Shown here: positions 20,789 to 33,674 of the stretch, in pieces
Numbering within the stretch: the first letter of the stretch is position 1
Layout of the letters: each line of letters starts with the position of its first letter
Assembly (NCBI GenBank): GCA_021031095.1
Contig: JAGFVP010000005.1
Location: forward strand, 124,001 to 188,000
Source: Bathelium albidoporum
Taxonomy: Eukaryota > Ascomycota > Dothideomycetes > Trypetheliales > Trypetheliaceae
Direction of reading: 5' to 3'
Length of the DNA stretch: 64,000 bases
Translations under genes and position numbers: made by a program
The notes under the pieces: model-generated
Told to the model about the DNA's origin: nothing
Databases searched by the model: none
The model's input: only the letters and a program-made list of their open reading frames with translations

Positions 20789-23700
20789 TTGAAATGCGTG
20801 AACCAGCCGCTTTCAGCTGAACGCATCCTTAATCAACCCAAGAACCAGCGGCAGAGACGGTCAATGCGGTAACAGACACGGCGAGATGGAGAAGAGTCTG
20901 GCCCCGGTCGTGCCACGAAACTGTCTCGGGAAGCTCTGTTTGGTTCTGTTGTGATAGGAAAAATAGGAATCTGTTATGGATGGGATACCAGGATGCGCTC
21001 TCGTTGATTCCTTCCGATTCTACGGCAAATAATGGGGCTACGGGACCATGGTCATAATGAGGCGCCTTTGGATATATGTAACTTTCTTTATTTTTGCATC
21101 ATTACCGGAAGCTGGTCTTGTACAATTCTCATGACTATCGGAACGGCATACCAACCCATGATTTTTCTTGGCTGACTATAGAGACATTTCGGGTCTTCAA
21201 AAGACACTCAATTGTATGAAATTCTGTTCTGCACATAGTCAATCCGGGTTCGGGAGTGTTTACGGTGCCCGCTCTGCTCCTTGTTTCGGTGAGGTTGGAG
21301 CTGTATATCATCAAATCAGATAATGCCATCTCATCTGATAGCGCCTATTAGCTGCCTTTTCCTGCACAGCTTGCATGTTTCCCAGGGACCATGGTGGTAG
21401 TTGCGTCATGCTGGACAGTTTCCGAGGCGCAGCAAGGATCCAAAAACCGGCGTGAGTGATGTTCAGGGCGGCCTCTACTTACGCAATGTCTTTGATATCT
21501 AAAGCTTACCACATCCACGAGCTTTTTGGGCCCAGATATTCCCGGCTTGAGTTAAAGGGTCGGCCGGATCTACACCTTTGAACGATCGCCCACAGTATCG
21601 CGACTATCGCTTGCAGTCCATTAAGCGGTGAGCGAGCTGTACCGTCTATGCAATGGGAATCCCTGGGCGACGGGGATCCACAAACAAGGAGTCCGATCCA
21701 GAATTGTGTGCAATGATTAAAGCCTCCAATCGGTAGGAGAAATGCAGTCGCACATCTGCGAGGATGAGGCGATCCGCGCCATGTCGTGGAAGGTCGAATG
21801 CATTGTTATCAGATGATTTGATCCCCCACCGCCTGGGAGGGCCACGAAGGTTTGCTTTTACACGCACGACCAACGTATGATCTGTTTCGCTACCAAAAGA
21901 AAAAAAGGCAGGTTCTAGACCGGAGGTCAGGGCACCACAGCTGGACACGAATTCAGCTTGGAGCTAGGCACTTGGGGAGATCGGTGCTGCGCAAGGGGTG
22001 ATTAAGGTTGGAGGAGGAACACGGGGAGCATGACGTATCAACATACGGTGAGATTGATAATGATAATCATCCCGTGAGGCAACTGCAGATCTCTTTGTTT
22101 TTTCTTTAGAAAAAAAAAAGTGGATTGGGGGCGTTCGCCTTCAGGACCCTTTTCGAACATTCGGCATTTATCTGATCCGCCGATTGCAGCCTCCGACGGC
22201 TGGGACCGCCATCGCGGCGGATTCGGTGGTGGGACGATCCATGGCGCATACACCAACGGTGATACATGGCAAGGACACTTTTATTAGCGGGAGCGAAGGA
22301 AGGCAATGCAGGAGTCAGGCAAGCAGTAGACGCTGATTGCGACGGCGCACCGGCTAAATCTGTGGAATATGGAGGGGCGAGTTTCACGGTCGGTGCGATG
22401 ATGGCGAGGGAGGACAGGAGTGGCATCCTGGATCTCGACTGGCAGTAGTTTCATGCCGGGATATTGCCCAAAACACTACATTCATTGATAAGGTTGAGCC
22501 ATCTGCGATGCAGCGAGACGAGAGGATGATGCTCCTCGAGTCAGGACTAACGACGTGGACGCGCAAGATGAAACGCATTCGTCGATCTCGCACAATGCAC
22601 CTGCTCCGGGCAAAACGTGCATAGAGTCGGGCTCGTGTTGTACGGTGACAAGATACTGAGGTGACTAGATTGCGCAGAGGCGGTGAAAATGTACTACAAA
22701 GCGCGGTCCGGGACACGGGAGGGCGAGAGGTTGGTTATCTATGGTATTGGGTATCACCGAGACGAGGCGGCATATGGACTGGAGATGGAACATTATTGAC
22801 TGGATTGCGCTGCATCGCTTTCCTAGGATGCATATTGAATTGCGAGCGGTTCACTTTGGCATACTATGCGCTGCAGCTTCCAATGATCGTCCAGAATCCG
22901 TAGTCCCTATGCCGACGCAGAGGAAAATCCGTTGGAGGCTACGAAACCGCCCATACCTATATATCTTTGGCTCGCAGGCGGAAGAGAGTAATGTTCTGGA
23001 ACAGAACTGGAGTTCTGGATTTTGTTACGACCCATAACTTGGCCTTATTCTTCCTTAGGGGTTTCACTCCGGACTGCTCCGACGAATTGCTACGATCCAG
23101 CCATCTAATCATGTGGCCTAATGTTGTCTGCATGGGGAATGCGGAACATCGTCACAAGAGCGGTGAAGCATGGTGCGGACGTAATTTCCGGAGGTGCAGC
23201 GTTGCCAGAACCTGTCTCCAGCGCGTGGAAGCGCACATGGGCGAATGAAAGAGGATAGGCTAGGCGACGATGCGTGGCATTCCCGCGACGGCTGGCGGGA
23301 GCTACCCATTCTTTCGCGCCCATGGATGCGTGAACTGAGAGCGTAGAGGACCGGTTCAGTAGGATCGGCCGGCCAGAAGCAGCTGCAGCGTAGATTGCTC
23401 TGCAGGTGGGCGTTCCCTGGCGTGCAGCCGTCCAGGCCACGCCTTGCCCGAAGCAGTTGGCGCCGGATGAGGGGTCTGAGCCGTCTGACATGTCAGCACA
23501 CGGAATTTGGGCAGAGCAGGTTAAGTAATCCGTTTGCGCGGGCAGGACGGGGATCGGCAAGGCATGGGTGTCTCTTTATCTAATTAAGCGGGGCCTCAAC
23601 CATGGAGAGCGATTCGTGACTTTTCGCCGCACGTTGTGCAACGCTGGTCGGATCGGCTTCCCGGCTTCTCGAGCAGAGGCCGGTGGCGTTCGTCGTGGCC

Positions 23701-23869
23701 CCAGGTCGATGGGGAGTGCAGTGCGCCAGCGTCTAAACGCATGCCGTTTTGAGGATTGTGTGTGGAACCCCGTATTCCTGCAGCCTGGTTGGCATCCGCA
23801 TCCAACTAAACCGGCTGAGGAAAAACAAAGTGTCAACGGGACAAATTGGGAAATGAGCTCACACCGACT
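20789..23869. other. 3-kb region without supported genes
   Basis: Lies between the bZIP gene and PLP2. The right end holds the 3' UTR of PLP2 (minus strand). Several open frames of 60-150 codons on both strands (for example 22106-22426 minus and 23105-23560 minus) are mutually overlapping and show no family pattern or splice logic. A T-run followed by an A-run lies near 22090-22122. I see no RNA gene. Confidence 0.4.
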
Positions 23870-24887
23870 TTATTCCCAATCACTGTCGCCCTCATCGGCG
23901 ATAAGCCGGGTTTGCCTGATCGCTCCATGACTCTGTCCTTCACGTTGTACTGGATATTGATCTTCGTCTTGGCGCTGTATTCGAGGATCTTTCCGATGGA
24001 TCGCGCCGACGGACACTAACACCATTTCCATGTCTGCTTAGAACACTAATCAGCCTCAAAACAGTAACATTTTCGCGCTTCAGGCCAATTGAGCAGTAAA
24101 TAACATGATACTATGGGGAAGCAAGGCACGCGTACGGTTAACGCAATTGCGATAAGTTTCGCTAAGGAAACATGTACGTACCTTTAGTGCTCGTCCGAGT
24201 TCCTTGCAGTTCTCGCAATGTCACTATGTGTTTCTTAATATCCCCATTCTTGTAGATCAATACGGTTGGCGTGTTCTTCTCGGGATAGTCCTCGATGCAC
24301 ATGTCGGCTCGAATTTGACAGAACTTGATGTCCCCAAATCGCGCTGCCAATTCTCTCCAAACTCCGATCAAGAGCTGGGACTCCACGTTTGTACCTTGGC
24401 TGGAGACTAGAAGGACCAGCACGAACGATGATCTCGATGCTTCGGTAACCTCGCGTGCGTAGTCCGGCTTCTGTAGAGGATAGACTTGGTTGTGGACGGA
24501 AGCTGAGGAGATGGTTTTGAGCTCGGCCAAACGCTTCTGTCTGGGGAGGGTGCCTGAGCATTGTTGACAACGCGAAATGCGGTTTGAGGCTCACCGGTAC
24601 TCATTCAGAAAGCCATCATCTTCTTCCTCTTCGAGCTCTGCAAGCCCTTCCAGATCTTTGCCTTCCAGCCGGTTTTCGTGCGCGAGCCTTTTAGCCTCCA
24701 GCAACGCTTCTTCAATCATGGGAGTCGGCGATGGAGGCTTTTCTGGGATGACGCCATGCTTGCGGAGGATGTCATTCCTGTTCGCGTTGTTATTTGATGC
24801 CAACAAAATTGCTGTTAAGTCGCAGGTGTAGTACCACTCAGTGTCTGCATTAGGATTGTCCACTGGAACATTGACTGGCATGTCCAT
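23870..24887 (-). CDS. PLP2: Phosducin-like protein, PLP2/PDCL3 type
   Basis: Four exons on the minus strand: 24887-24835, 24777-24595, 24540-24182 and 24033-23870, giving 252 residues; introns of 57, 54 and 148 nt, phases 2, 2 and 1. Splicing yields DTEWNDILRKHGVIPEK followed by PSPTPMIEEAL, the hallmark start of PLP2-type phosducin-like proteins, then an acidic helix, and a thioredoxin-like domain (FGDIKFCQIRADMCIEDYPEKN, PTVLIYKNGDI) without the CXXC motif, as is usual in the family. The last exon gives DMEMVLVSVGAIHRKDPR and an acidic DSDWE end, again typical. Yeast Plp2 is an essential co-chaperone of the CCT chaperonin in actin/tubulin folding. It shares a 415-bp upstream region with coatomer gamma. 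Confidence 0.92.
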
Positions 24888-25302
24888 GATGCAGGAGACG
24901 ATCTATTAAGCCTCTTTATACTCGTAGCACCTGCGGAGTAGCCGGAAGATCGATGCTCTTATCAAAGAATTTTTTCAAGCCGGCTGACGGCAATGCGTAA
25001 TTTTTTTCCCAAGCCCGCATCCGTCGCCAAAACCCCGACACGTGATCATGATCCCGCTCCGTCGGGCCACGAAACATCAGCCTGCATACCTTACCCTGGA
25101 GGATACCAGATACTCAAGACGACATTTCGAGATCAATTGGTGCTCACTCCAATGCTTGAACCGGCTGTAGACCCGAGGAGGCCGTTATAGCATTAAACTC
25201 TGAACCAAGTCAACACAGAGGCAGACACCGAGCGCCTTGTCTGCGAATTTTGAGCGAGGAATTTCGACCAGGCGCACCTCTTGAAGTGGTGGCGCAGGCG
25301 AA
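24888..25302. promoter_or_regulatory. Shared divergent promoter, PLP2 / SEC21
   Basis: The 415 bases between two divergent housekeeping genes must hold both promoters. No TATA element is obvious. A T-rich run lies near 24998-25008. Confidence 0.5.
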
Positions 25303-28300
25303 ATGAGCTACAACAAGAAGGATGAAGATGCAGACGGTGTCACAGTGAAAGTAGACCGTACTGCTGTCTTCCAAGAAGGTATGGCCTCCCGATCATCAGT
25401 CCGAGGTCCAACTAACGTTGTCTGGAAAGCTCGCGTCTTCAATTCTTCCCCGATATCACCTCGAAAATGCCGAATCCTCTTGACCAAAATTGCTCTGCTG
25501 CTTTTCACCGGCGAAAGGTTTCCTACAAACGAGGCGACTGAGCTGTTCTTCGGCATCTCTAAACTCTTTCAGAACAAAGATGCTAGCTTACGACAAATGG
25601 TGTACCTTGTTATCAAGGAATTGGCGCATAGCGCAGAGGATGTCATGGTCATCACCAATAGTGTGATGAAGGATACTGCTGTCGGCAGCGATGTTCTCTA
25701 CCGAGCGAATGCAATACGAGCGCTGTGTAGGATAATCGACGTATGTTTCTATACATCCCGAGACGAGGCTGTGGTACTAAGTCCAGTAAGGCGCCTACAG
25801 CACAAATTATTGAGCGCCCTATCAAGACCGCCATTGTTGACAAGACGCCTTCTGTCTCTTCAGCTGCTCTCGTCTCCTCCTACCACTTGCTTCCCATTGC
25901 CCGAGACGTCGTTCGAAGATGGCAGAGCGAAACGCAGGAGGCTGCATCGGCGTCCAAGTCCGCTGGTGTCTTCTCCTTTGGAGGTGGCCAACATTCCCAG
26001 CTTGCTGCTAGCACCAACTACATGACGCAATATCACGCAATTGGTCTTCTCTATCAGATGCGGTCCCATGATCGGATGGCGCTGGTTAAAATGGTCCAAC
26101 AGTACAGCGCGGCCGGTGTGGTAAAGAGTCCAGCAGCCACCGTCATGCTTGTAAGGTTAGCGGCCAAACTAGCCGAGGAGGACCAAGGCCTGAGGAAACC
26201 AATGATGCAGCTTTTGGATGGCTGGCTACGGCATAAGAGCGAAATGGTCAACTTTGAGGCTGCCAAAGCGATCTGTGACATGCGCGATGTCACAGACGCC
26301 GAAGTCGTTCAGGCTATCCATGTTCTCCAACTCTTCCTTACGTCTCCACGCGCAGTCACCAAATTCGCATCCATCCGCATCCTACACAACTTCGCATCCT
26401 TCAAACCTGACGCTGTCCGGTCATGCAACCCTGACATTGAGTCCCTGATCTCCAATAGCAACCGCTCCATCGCGACCTTCGCGATCACGACACTTCTCAA
26501 GACCGGCAATGAATCTAGTGTGGACCGCCTAATGAAGCAGATATCAGGCTTCATGTCTGAGATTACCGACGAATTCAAGGTTACCATCGTTGAGGCCATC
26601 CGCACATTATGCTTGAAATTTCCAAGCAAACAAGCTGGTATGCTGGCTTTTTTGAGTGGAATCCTCCGCGATGAAGGCGGCTATGAGTTCAAGCGCAGTG
26701 TTGTGGAGAGCATGTTTGATCTCATTAAATTCGTACCCGAAAGCAAGGAAGACGGTAAGTTGGAATGCATCAGTAGAATTGGTATAAGCTTATAATACCT
26801 TAGCTCTGGCGCATCTCTGCGAATTCATCGAGGACTGCGAATTCACAAAACTCGCGGTCCGGATACTGCACCTCCTCGGTATGGAAGGACCGAAAACGAG
26901 TCAGCCGACCAAATATATCCGCTACATCTATAACCGCGTAGTCCTTGAGAACGCCATTGTTCGCGCGGCTGCCGTTACAGCACTTGCTAAGTTTGGCGTC
27001 GGTCAGAAAGATCCCGAAGTCAAGCGCAGCGTCCAAGTTCTTTTGACCCGATGTCTGGATGACACAGATGACGAAGTCCGTGATCGAGCTGCCCTGAATC
27101 TGCGATTGATGGAGGAGGACGACGCGACATCTTCTAAATTTGTACGAAATGGTAGGCCAAGCATTGTGACCATCATGACCAAGCGAGATCTCACTAAAGC
27201 TATTCAGACTCCATGTTCTCACTTCCTGTACTTGAGCACCAGCTTGTTATGTACGTGACTTCGGACGACAAGGATACGTTTGACGCAGCCTTTGATCTTT
27301 CCAAAATCCCGGTCGTTACACGCGAGCAAGCAGACGCTGAGGACCGTACGAAAAAGCTGACCACGGCGACACCGACCCTCAAGGCTCCGTCAGCCGGACC
27401 GACCCCTGCGCTACGTACTGTGGCAGAGGCGGCACAAGCTGCAACAGCTCTTACCGAAAAGTATACGCAAGAATTTCAACGCATCCCTGAGTTGGCAACG
27501 TTTGGCGGTGTCCTCAAATCTTCCCCTATAGTCGAACTTACTGAGAGCGAGACAGAATACGTCGTTTCTGCTATCAAGCACATATTCAAGGAGCACGTGG
27601 TGGTTCAATTTGATATTAAGAATACACTTGCCGAGGTGGTGCTCACGGACGTTTCTGTAGTTGCCACTCCGACTTCGGAAGAGGACGAAGTTGCCCTCGA
27701 AGAAGAATTCATCATTCCTGTTGCAAAGCTCGTCAAGGATGAGCCCGGAACTGTATATGTCTCCTTTAAGCGTCTGGGAGGTGAAAATAGCTACGTTGCT
27801 ACAAGCTTTAATAACGTGCTCAAGTTTACGAGCCGTGAGATTGACCCCAGCACCAATGAACCCGAAGAACAGGGCTATGACGATGAATATGAGATTGAGG
27901 AGCTGGATCTCAACGGGGCTGATTTTGTGGTTCCAGCATACGCTGGTAGTTTCGAAAACGTTTGGGAGCAAGCGGGCACAGGGGATTCCGCAACTGAGAC
28001 ACTGCAGCTAAGCAATATGAAGAGCCTAGCCGGTGCGTATCCACATTGTTCCATTACAATTCATGCGGCTGCTAAATGCTTCACGCAGAAGCCACAGAAA
28101 CACTCACAAAGACTCTGTGTCTCCAGCCTCTTGATGGCACAGAAGTCACTCTTAGTAACAGCACACATACCCTAAAACTTTATGGCAAGACAGTCTCGGG
28201 TGGGAAAGTTGCAGCAATGGTTAGGATGGCGTATAGCGCGAAGACAGGCATTACGATGAAGATTGAAGCCAGAGCGGAGGAGGAAGGTGTTGCGGTGTTG

Positions 28301-28321
28301 ATAGTCGGTAGCGTGTCTTAG
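25303..28321 (+). CDS. SEC21: Coatomer subunit gamma (COPI)
   Basis: Six exons: 25303-25378, 25430-25740, 25791-26754, 26804-27151, 27208-28032 and 28089-28321, giving 918 residues, the usual size. The introns are 49-56 nt. Splicing restores family sequence at each junction: VFQEARVFNSSPISPRKC, CRIIDAPTAQIIERPIKTA, ESKEDALAHLCEF, VRNDSMFSLPVLEHQL and KSLAEATETLTKTL. The first ~550 residues form the adaptin-type helical solenoid (GERFPTNEATELFFGISKLF, GMEGPKTSQPTKYIRYIYNR); the last ~300 form the gamma-appendage. The protein is a core subunit of the COPI coat that mediates Golgi-to-ER and intra-Golgi transport, binding Arf1 and cargo tails. It is certainly essential by family knowledge. Confidence 0.96.
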
Positions 28322-29988
28322 GCTCGGCCATCCATCCCAGGATGGAGGCCCAGGGACCCCCCTTTCGTCATGTACGTCTGTATAGCGTTCGCCGTTCGTG
28401 GGACTCGGGAATACTGAGACCCGATTATCGATTTCAGTAGAAACCCATTTCACGTGGATGGGAGGAGTGCCTGGTCAAGACTCGTATCACAGCTCAGTAG
28501 AACGCGTCTCCAAACTGTCATATGAGAGAATAAAAGACGGTCTCATTCTATCCGTTGCAAGCAAACGTACTGCATCAGTCTCGAGCTGGTGGGATTGAGA
28601 GTCTCAGATACCGCTCGCTCTTCGATCGCTCACGAATCCTTAGCTAACCAGCGATTTTCAAGAACGAAATGAACTGAAGAAGAAAAGAATCATTTCTGCG
28701 ACACCTTGTAGGTACTGCCGCTAATAGCTCATAGTCAGCAGAGGTTCTACAGAGCAAATGATAAAACGCGGTACAATGCGCTATCCAATATTAAGGATAG
28801 GCACGTATAGGAGATCTTGCTCGAAGAAGTGTTCACAAGATACGCTGTTGTATACGAACAGTTTCCATACCAGAAGTCCGTCCTATTTAAGAATGATAAG
28901 TGCAAGATTCTTCTCAGTAAACCAACTGAGAATGAGTACTTGGCCAATGCAGGGTACGTGAGCACTCATGAAATTATAGACTGATCTTGCGAGTACAGTC
29001 TTCAGACGATTAAAATTCCGTACGGTGCTGGCTTTGAGGCACTTCGTGGTTTCAATGCAGACTGCTGATGTGTATCATGGTACAATCGCCAGAGCTTTCC
29101 TAGTATTTGCTAATGGTTGCTTGCCCGCTTGCTGACATTATCGATGTTCAGATGCCTCCCAAATATGAGAGAAGTAAGCGAGAGTACGATTACCAACATG
29201 GAGCCAAGCGTGGATTGCTGTGAAAAGCCGGATGCAAACCTTGTGGGAATAGAAGATGGAACGTGAGCCAGATTGGGTCAAGCTGAGGGCTGTGGAAAGC
29301 GTGAGACTTGTATGAATTTGTGATCTGTTTGACCATTGCCAGACACGGTTTGGCAATATTTGAAACTTATGTTCGCCGGCTTACTCTGAAATTCTTTGTT
29401 TGGAGGTACATCTTAAACGGGCGAAGCATCACGATTAAGAGACAAAAGAAAGCAGTTACCTTGTAACATCAGTAATTCGAAGCTGAAATCAACTACCTTC
29501 TGGCACTGATAGTGCTTTTACGTTACGCCGCGCGCTTCGATTATGGAGGAGACATCCACGTATATGGATGGAAGATAGCGAGATGGTCTAAAGCCAGGAG
29601 GGCGCTCATCGGGCCTCGTATGAATCCATACTGCGTTCCAAGGGAATATCAGACAAGTACCATTGCGCCGAAGCCTCGGTCGCACATACAGTGCTGCTCA
29701 TACAGAGTGGCACCGAGACGCCCGCATGACAAGAGCATTGCAATTGATCAATAAAGCACACCGGAATGCAGGTGGGGAGCTCGAGCTGTTGATCAAGCGA
29801 ACCCAATTTGGATTGGTCGGTCGCGAAGACGAGGATAACATCGGTGCCTCAACCAAGTATTTGGGCCAGCCTGCCGTAGAGGAAGGAAAAAAACCATACC
29901 TACGAGGGCGAGGGGACGGCAAGATGGTGGAGGTGGCTAGCATTCAGCCTTGTGCTTCAAGGTAAACCCAAAGCGGAATATGTAATGA
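28322..29988. other. 1.7-kb intergenic region
   Basis: Fairly A/T-rich, with no supported gene. Short open frames on both strands (for example 29663-29965) overlap each other and have no recognisable features. The right end is the promoter of the UbiB-family gene. Confidence 0.4.
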
Positions 29989-32174
29989 ATGGCGTCACCA
30001 CGTTTCGGTGCATCAGTTGCCTTGCCTCGCGTATCCAATATCGCACTGCCCGCAGCGACAGCTTTCCTCCCGTCCGCTCAACCTCTCTGGCAGACGATGC
30101 CTAGAGGCTTGCCGCCAGTGTGCCTGCGATGCGCGCGAAAACAACATCATTTGCAGCCCCTGTTATATCTTCGCCCGGCATATCGAAATCTCCATGATTT
30201 CAGAAGGCTATCCCAACATGGCCAGTTCGAGCCCTTGCGGCCTCCCTCGCCCTCCTCTCTGCCCAAGCCCAGCCAGTCTCAACGTCCACCTCGATTGCGG
30301 AAATGGCTTCGGCGCCTACTCTACACCTCTCTCGCCGTTGGCGCTATCTGGTACCTTGACACTCGACTGTATGATTCTGTCCTCACCCGCTCTGGCCGTA
30401 CCTTCGTGTTCGGGACCATTGCCGCGCTGGACTACAAAATCAACTTTCGAGCCCACCCACCCTTCGCCAAGTCCATCCAACAGCTGCACGCGCGCAATGC
30501 TCAAATGCTTTGCGACTTGCTATCCACCAACGGGGGGCTCTACCTGAAAATTGGCCAAGCAATTGCCATGCAAAGTGCCATCCTACCCCCGGAATTCCAG
30601 AAGATGTTTGCTAAAATGTTTGACGATGCGCCACAAAACTCATGGCAGGAGGTCAGGAAAGTGGTTGAAGAGGACTTTGGCAAGAGCGTAGAAGACGTGT
30701 TCGGGGTCAGCTTTGAGCCAGCAGATATGCACGCAGGCCGGAAAGGCGTTATGGAACGGACAGCGAGGGCAAGCGCAAGCGTTGCACAAGTTCATTGGGC
30801 CCGCTTAGACGACGGGAGAGAGGTCGCCATTAAGATCCAGAAACGGGAGATTCAGAGACAGGTTGGCTGGGATTTGTGGGCATTTAAGTGAGGAGCTTTT
30901 GACGAGTAATCTCGGCAAACATCGATCTCCTTAGCTGGCCGGATGCTAATTGACTTTGTAGGGTTGTAGCACGCATCTACACCTGGTGGTTTGATATACC
31001 CATGTACAGCCTAGTCCCATTCATAACCGAACGCCTGCTTCTCGAGACTGATTTCCAGAATGAGGCCCAGAACTCGGAGAAAATGGCGGCGTATATCGCT
31101 GGTGAACCGCGTCTTCGTGGGCGCGTTCATATCCCGCACATCTACCATGAGCTTTCATCTCGACGTGTCATGACTGCTGAATGGATCGAAGGCGTACGGC
31201 TTTGGGATAAAGAGGGCATCACCAAGCCTTGGCATGGTGGCTGGCGTCGTGGCTCGCCAGGCTGTCGAGGCACTCCTCTGGACCCACCGTCCCCAGCAAT
31301 ATCTAGTCCCCCAGCTCCCGGTCCGAATTCTGAGCGCCTCAAACCCGCGCGGACCCAATGGAAGGGTTCGCGTGGCGATGGCGGCTTGGGCTTATCGTTG
31401 TCGCAAGTCATGCAGACTATGACGGACCTCTTCAGTGCGCAGATGTTTCTTTGGGGTTTTGTGCACTGTGATCCCCATCCCGGCAATATTCTGGTTCGAC
31501 GACAACCATCGGGCAAAGCAGAACTGGTTCTTCTCGATCATGGCCTTTACATCTCCATGTCCCCGACCTTTCGGCTACAGTATGCACGGTTTTGGAGAAG
31601 CCTGATGATTTTCGATAACCAAGCTATCGGCGAGATTTCGAAGAGCTGGGGGATCGCGGCGCCAGATATCTTCGCCTCTGCTACGCTGATGCGGCCTTAC
31701 GAGGGGGGCGACGGCAGTACTGCAAGAGGATTGAGCAAGGAGCTAAAGGGCAAAGAAGCCCAAGAACGCGCATATGAGATGCAGATGCGCATGCGCAAAG
31801 GAATCAAGCAGCTTCTCGCAGAGGAAGAAAACTTTCCACGAGAGCTTCTATTCTTGGGAAGAAATTTGAGGATCGTGCAGGGGAACAACCAGTTTCTCGG
31901 GTCACCTGTCAATCGCATCAAGATCATCGGCACATGGGCCAGCAGAGCGCTAGCCGAGAGCAGGAAGCGATCTTGGAGCGAGGAAATTGGAGGCTGGTGG
32001 AACCACGCCAAGTTCAAGGCCGTCATGTTTGGAAGTGATCTTATCTTCTGGTGGGCCAAGCTCAAACAGTGGGCCGGGCAAGGCATGGGGATGGAGGATG
32101 AGTTGGAAGGGAAGATGAAGAGCATGGCCAAGGACTTTGGTGTTGACTTGAATCATGGCATTTTTGAAGGATAA
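29989..32174 (+). CDS. UbiB/ADCK1-type atypical kinase, mitochondrial
   Basis: Two exons, 29989-30887 and 30962-32174, joined by a phase-2 74-nt intron with a CTAAT branch site, giving 703 residues. The first ~95 residues are Arg/Pro/Ser-rich with few acids (mitochondrial presequence), followed by a single hydrophobic segment (LLYTSLAVGAIWYLDT). UbiB landmarks are all present: KxGQ as LKIGQAIAMQS, the Ala-rich loop as SASVAQVH, the lysine strand VAIKIQ, the catalytic CDPHPGN and the metal-binding DHG. Sequence and length point to the ADCK1/Mcp2 branch, not to Coq8 itself. Yeast Mcp2 acts in inner-membrane lipid and coenzyme Q homeostasis. A low-complexity insert between the lysine strand and CDPHPGN (GSPGCRGTPLDPPS and on) is a feature of filamentous-fungal members. 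Confidence 0.9.
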
Positions 32175-33185
32175 ATAAGACTTGTCGGAATGGATAGAAA
32201 TGGAGCTACAAATGTCACTCCGTACTAGATGGTTAGGCATGTTTCTGGGCTGGTCTCATCAAAAAGGCACTAAATAGCCGTCTGTCCTTGTATATCCCAT
32301 CCAGTCGCCTCGCATTTCGAAAAATTCCTGCACACAAATGCTCCGCTGCCGCAGTCGTCAGCATCCTCATCGTTACTACTCTCCTATTTCTGAGGAGCCT
32401 TGTGACTTTTCTATAGAGGCCGAGGCCGATCCTCATGTCTTCTGTTAACATTGCTCTCAGTCTTTCTTTTGACAGTCCGTTGATCATAGGACAACGCTGT
32501 TCGGAATGTGCCTATACTGATCTGGCTTCCTACATATCTTTCCGTGGGCAGTTGACGTTGATTTCTGGCATTGTTTATATTTCTTGTGGATGTTTGATCT
32601 TGGCTTCCTGCCTTTACCAGTGGTAGCACAATTTTCTCCAAAAGCCCGCTTTCTTGTGACTTTGTCCTACCATGAGTGCGCATATCTTCCATGAAGCTTG
32701 TCTTCTTGTGTGGAAGTATTACGATTTTGAATACCTGGTAATAGGATTAACCCTTTTCTTGGCCTATTCATTCCTTTATCTCATCAAAGGTGTCTCTTAT
32801 CTCACCATTGCTACTGCATGGCTTCAGATTGATGAGGTGCGAGAATAAGCAGGCTGCTTTGCAAGCCTGGAAAATATGAGCATTCAAATCTCCGATGTCA
32901 TTGACATTTATTGTGGCAAATTGGACCGAGGTGATGTGAGAAATGGTGATATTAACCGTTATTACACCCCATGTTAAAATCTCCACGACAGAGCATCTTA
33001 CAGACAGGCCCGCTTCATACCACATGCGGATGAACAAGCAGCATGATAAGAGTTAACCGGCACAATTAGTCCCAAATGAGCGTCAGATACTATCACAACA
33101 GGGCAAGGTGCCAAGATCTCAGAACACGGTGTCTAACCAACACTCAAAAGCGAAGAGTCTCTCCACGAGCAACGCCAAAGTCTGC
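32175..33185. other. Intergenic region between convergent genes
   Basis: About 1 kb. Open frames at 32233-32487 and 32411-32692 (both minus) overlap in different frames; neither is convincing. No RNA gene or repeat seen. Confidence 0.4.
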
Positions 33186-33674
33186 TCACACAATCAATAC
33201 AATCTTGGCCACAATTAGACCAACGCCGATTGCCATTAACCACAGGATGGCATGCATGTCGTACACGGACGAGGCGAGGCTTTGGTTTATGCTCGTGGCT
33301 GACGCCGTCGATGCGCTGCCAGTACCCACGGAGCTCGTACTCGTTGCGGTCGCTTCGTCGATCGCCTGCTCAGTAATAGCTGTTGTGTAGATACCCCAAG
33401 GTAGCTTGACAGTGGACGCACCGTCCACCGGCGTGCCACGGATCGGAAGAGCTGGATTGGAGTTTCCCGGGTACGAAGGCCAATATACCATGCTCGAAAC
33501 AGCAAGTCCAGAGCGTGGTTCGAGCGTGGGAAGGACTCCATCTGAAAAGGTGTCAGTTTGAGATTGGCAGATGAGGGTATTTGTGCATTATCGAAGGAAT
33601 TATGAGAGCAATCCATTACCAGGGTTGACGGCAGGAATGGCTAAAATCATGACCAGGAGGAAGAAGGGGGCCAT
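33186..33674 (-). CDS. Small secreted or GPI-type surface protein
   Basis: Two exons, 33674-33620 and 33541-33186, joined by a 78-nt phase-1 intron (GTAATG donor, TTTCAG acceptor), giving 136 residues. The first exon encodes almost only a signal peptide (MAPFFLLVMILAIPAV), and splicing continues into NPDGVLPTLEPRSGLAVSS. The mature part has no cysteine; a Ser/Thr/Ala-rich tract (ATATSTSSVGTGSASTASA) is likely O-glycosylated. The C-terminus is a hydrophobic helix (AILWLMAIGVGLIVAKIVLIV), as in GPI-anchored or single-pass proteins. I do not recognise the family. A cell-wall or effector-like surface role is inference. Confidence 0.7.

Noticed and set aside
23105..23560. 151-codon minus-strand frame
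   Set aside because: Overlapped by similar frames on the other strand; no domain, signal or splice logic.
32233..32692. Two overlapping minus-strand frames, one with a loosely histone-H2A-like pattern (KVTRLLRNRR, TTAAAEHLCAG)
   Set aside because: The spacing between motifs does not match any histone fold, frames shift and no splice model joins them.
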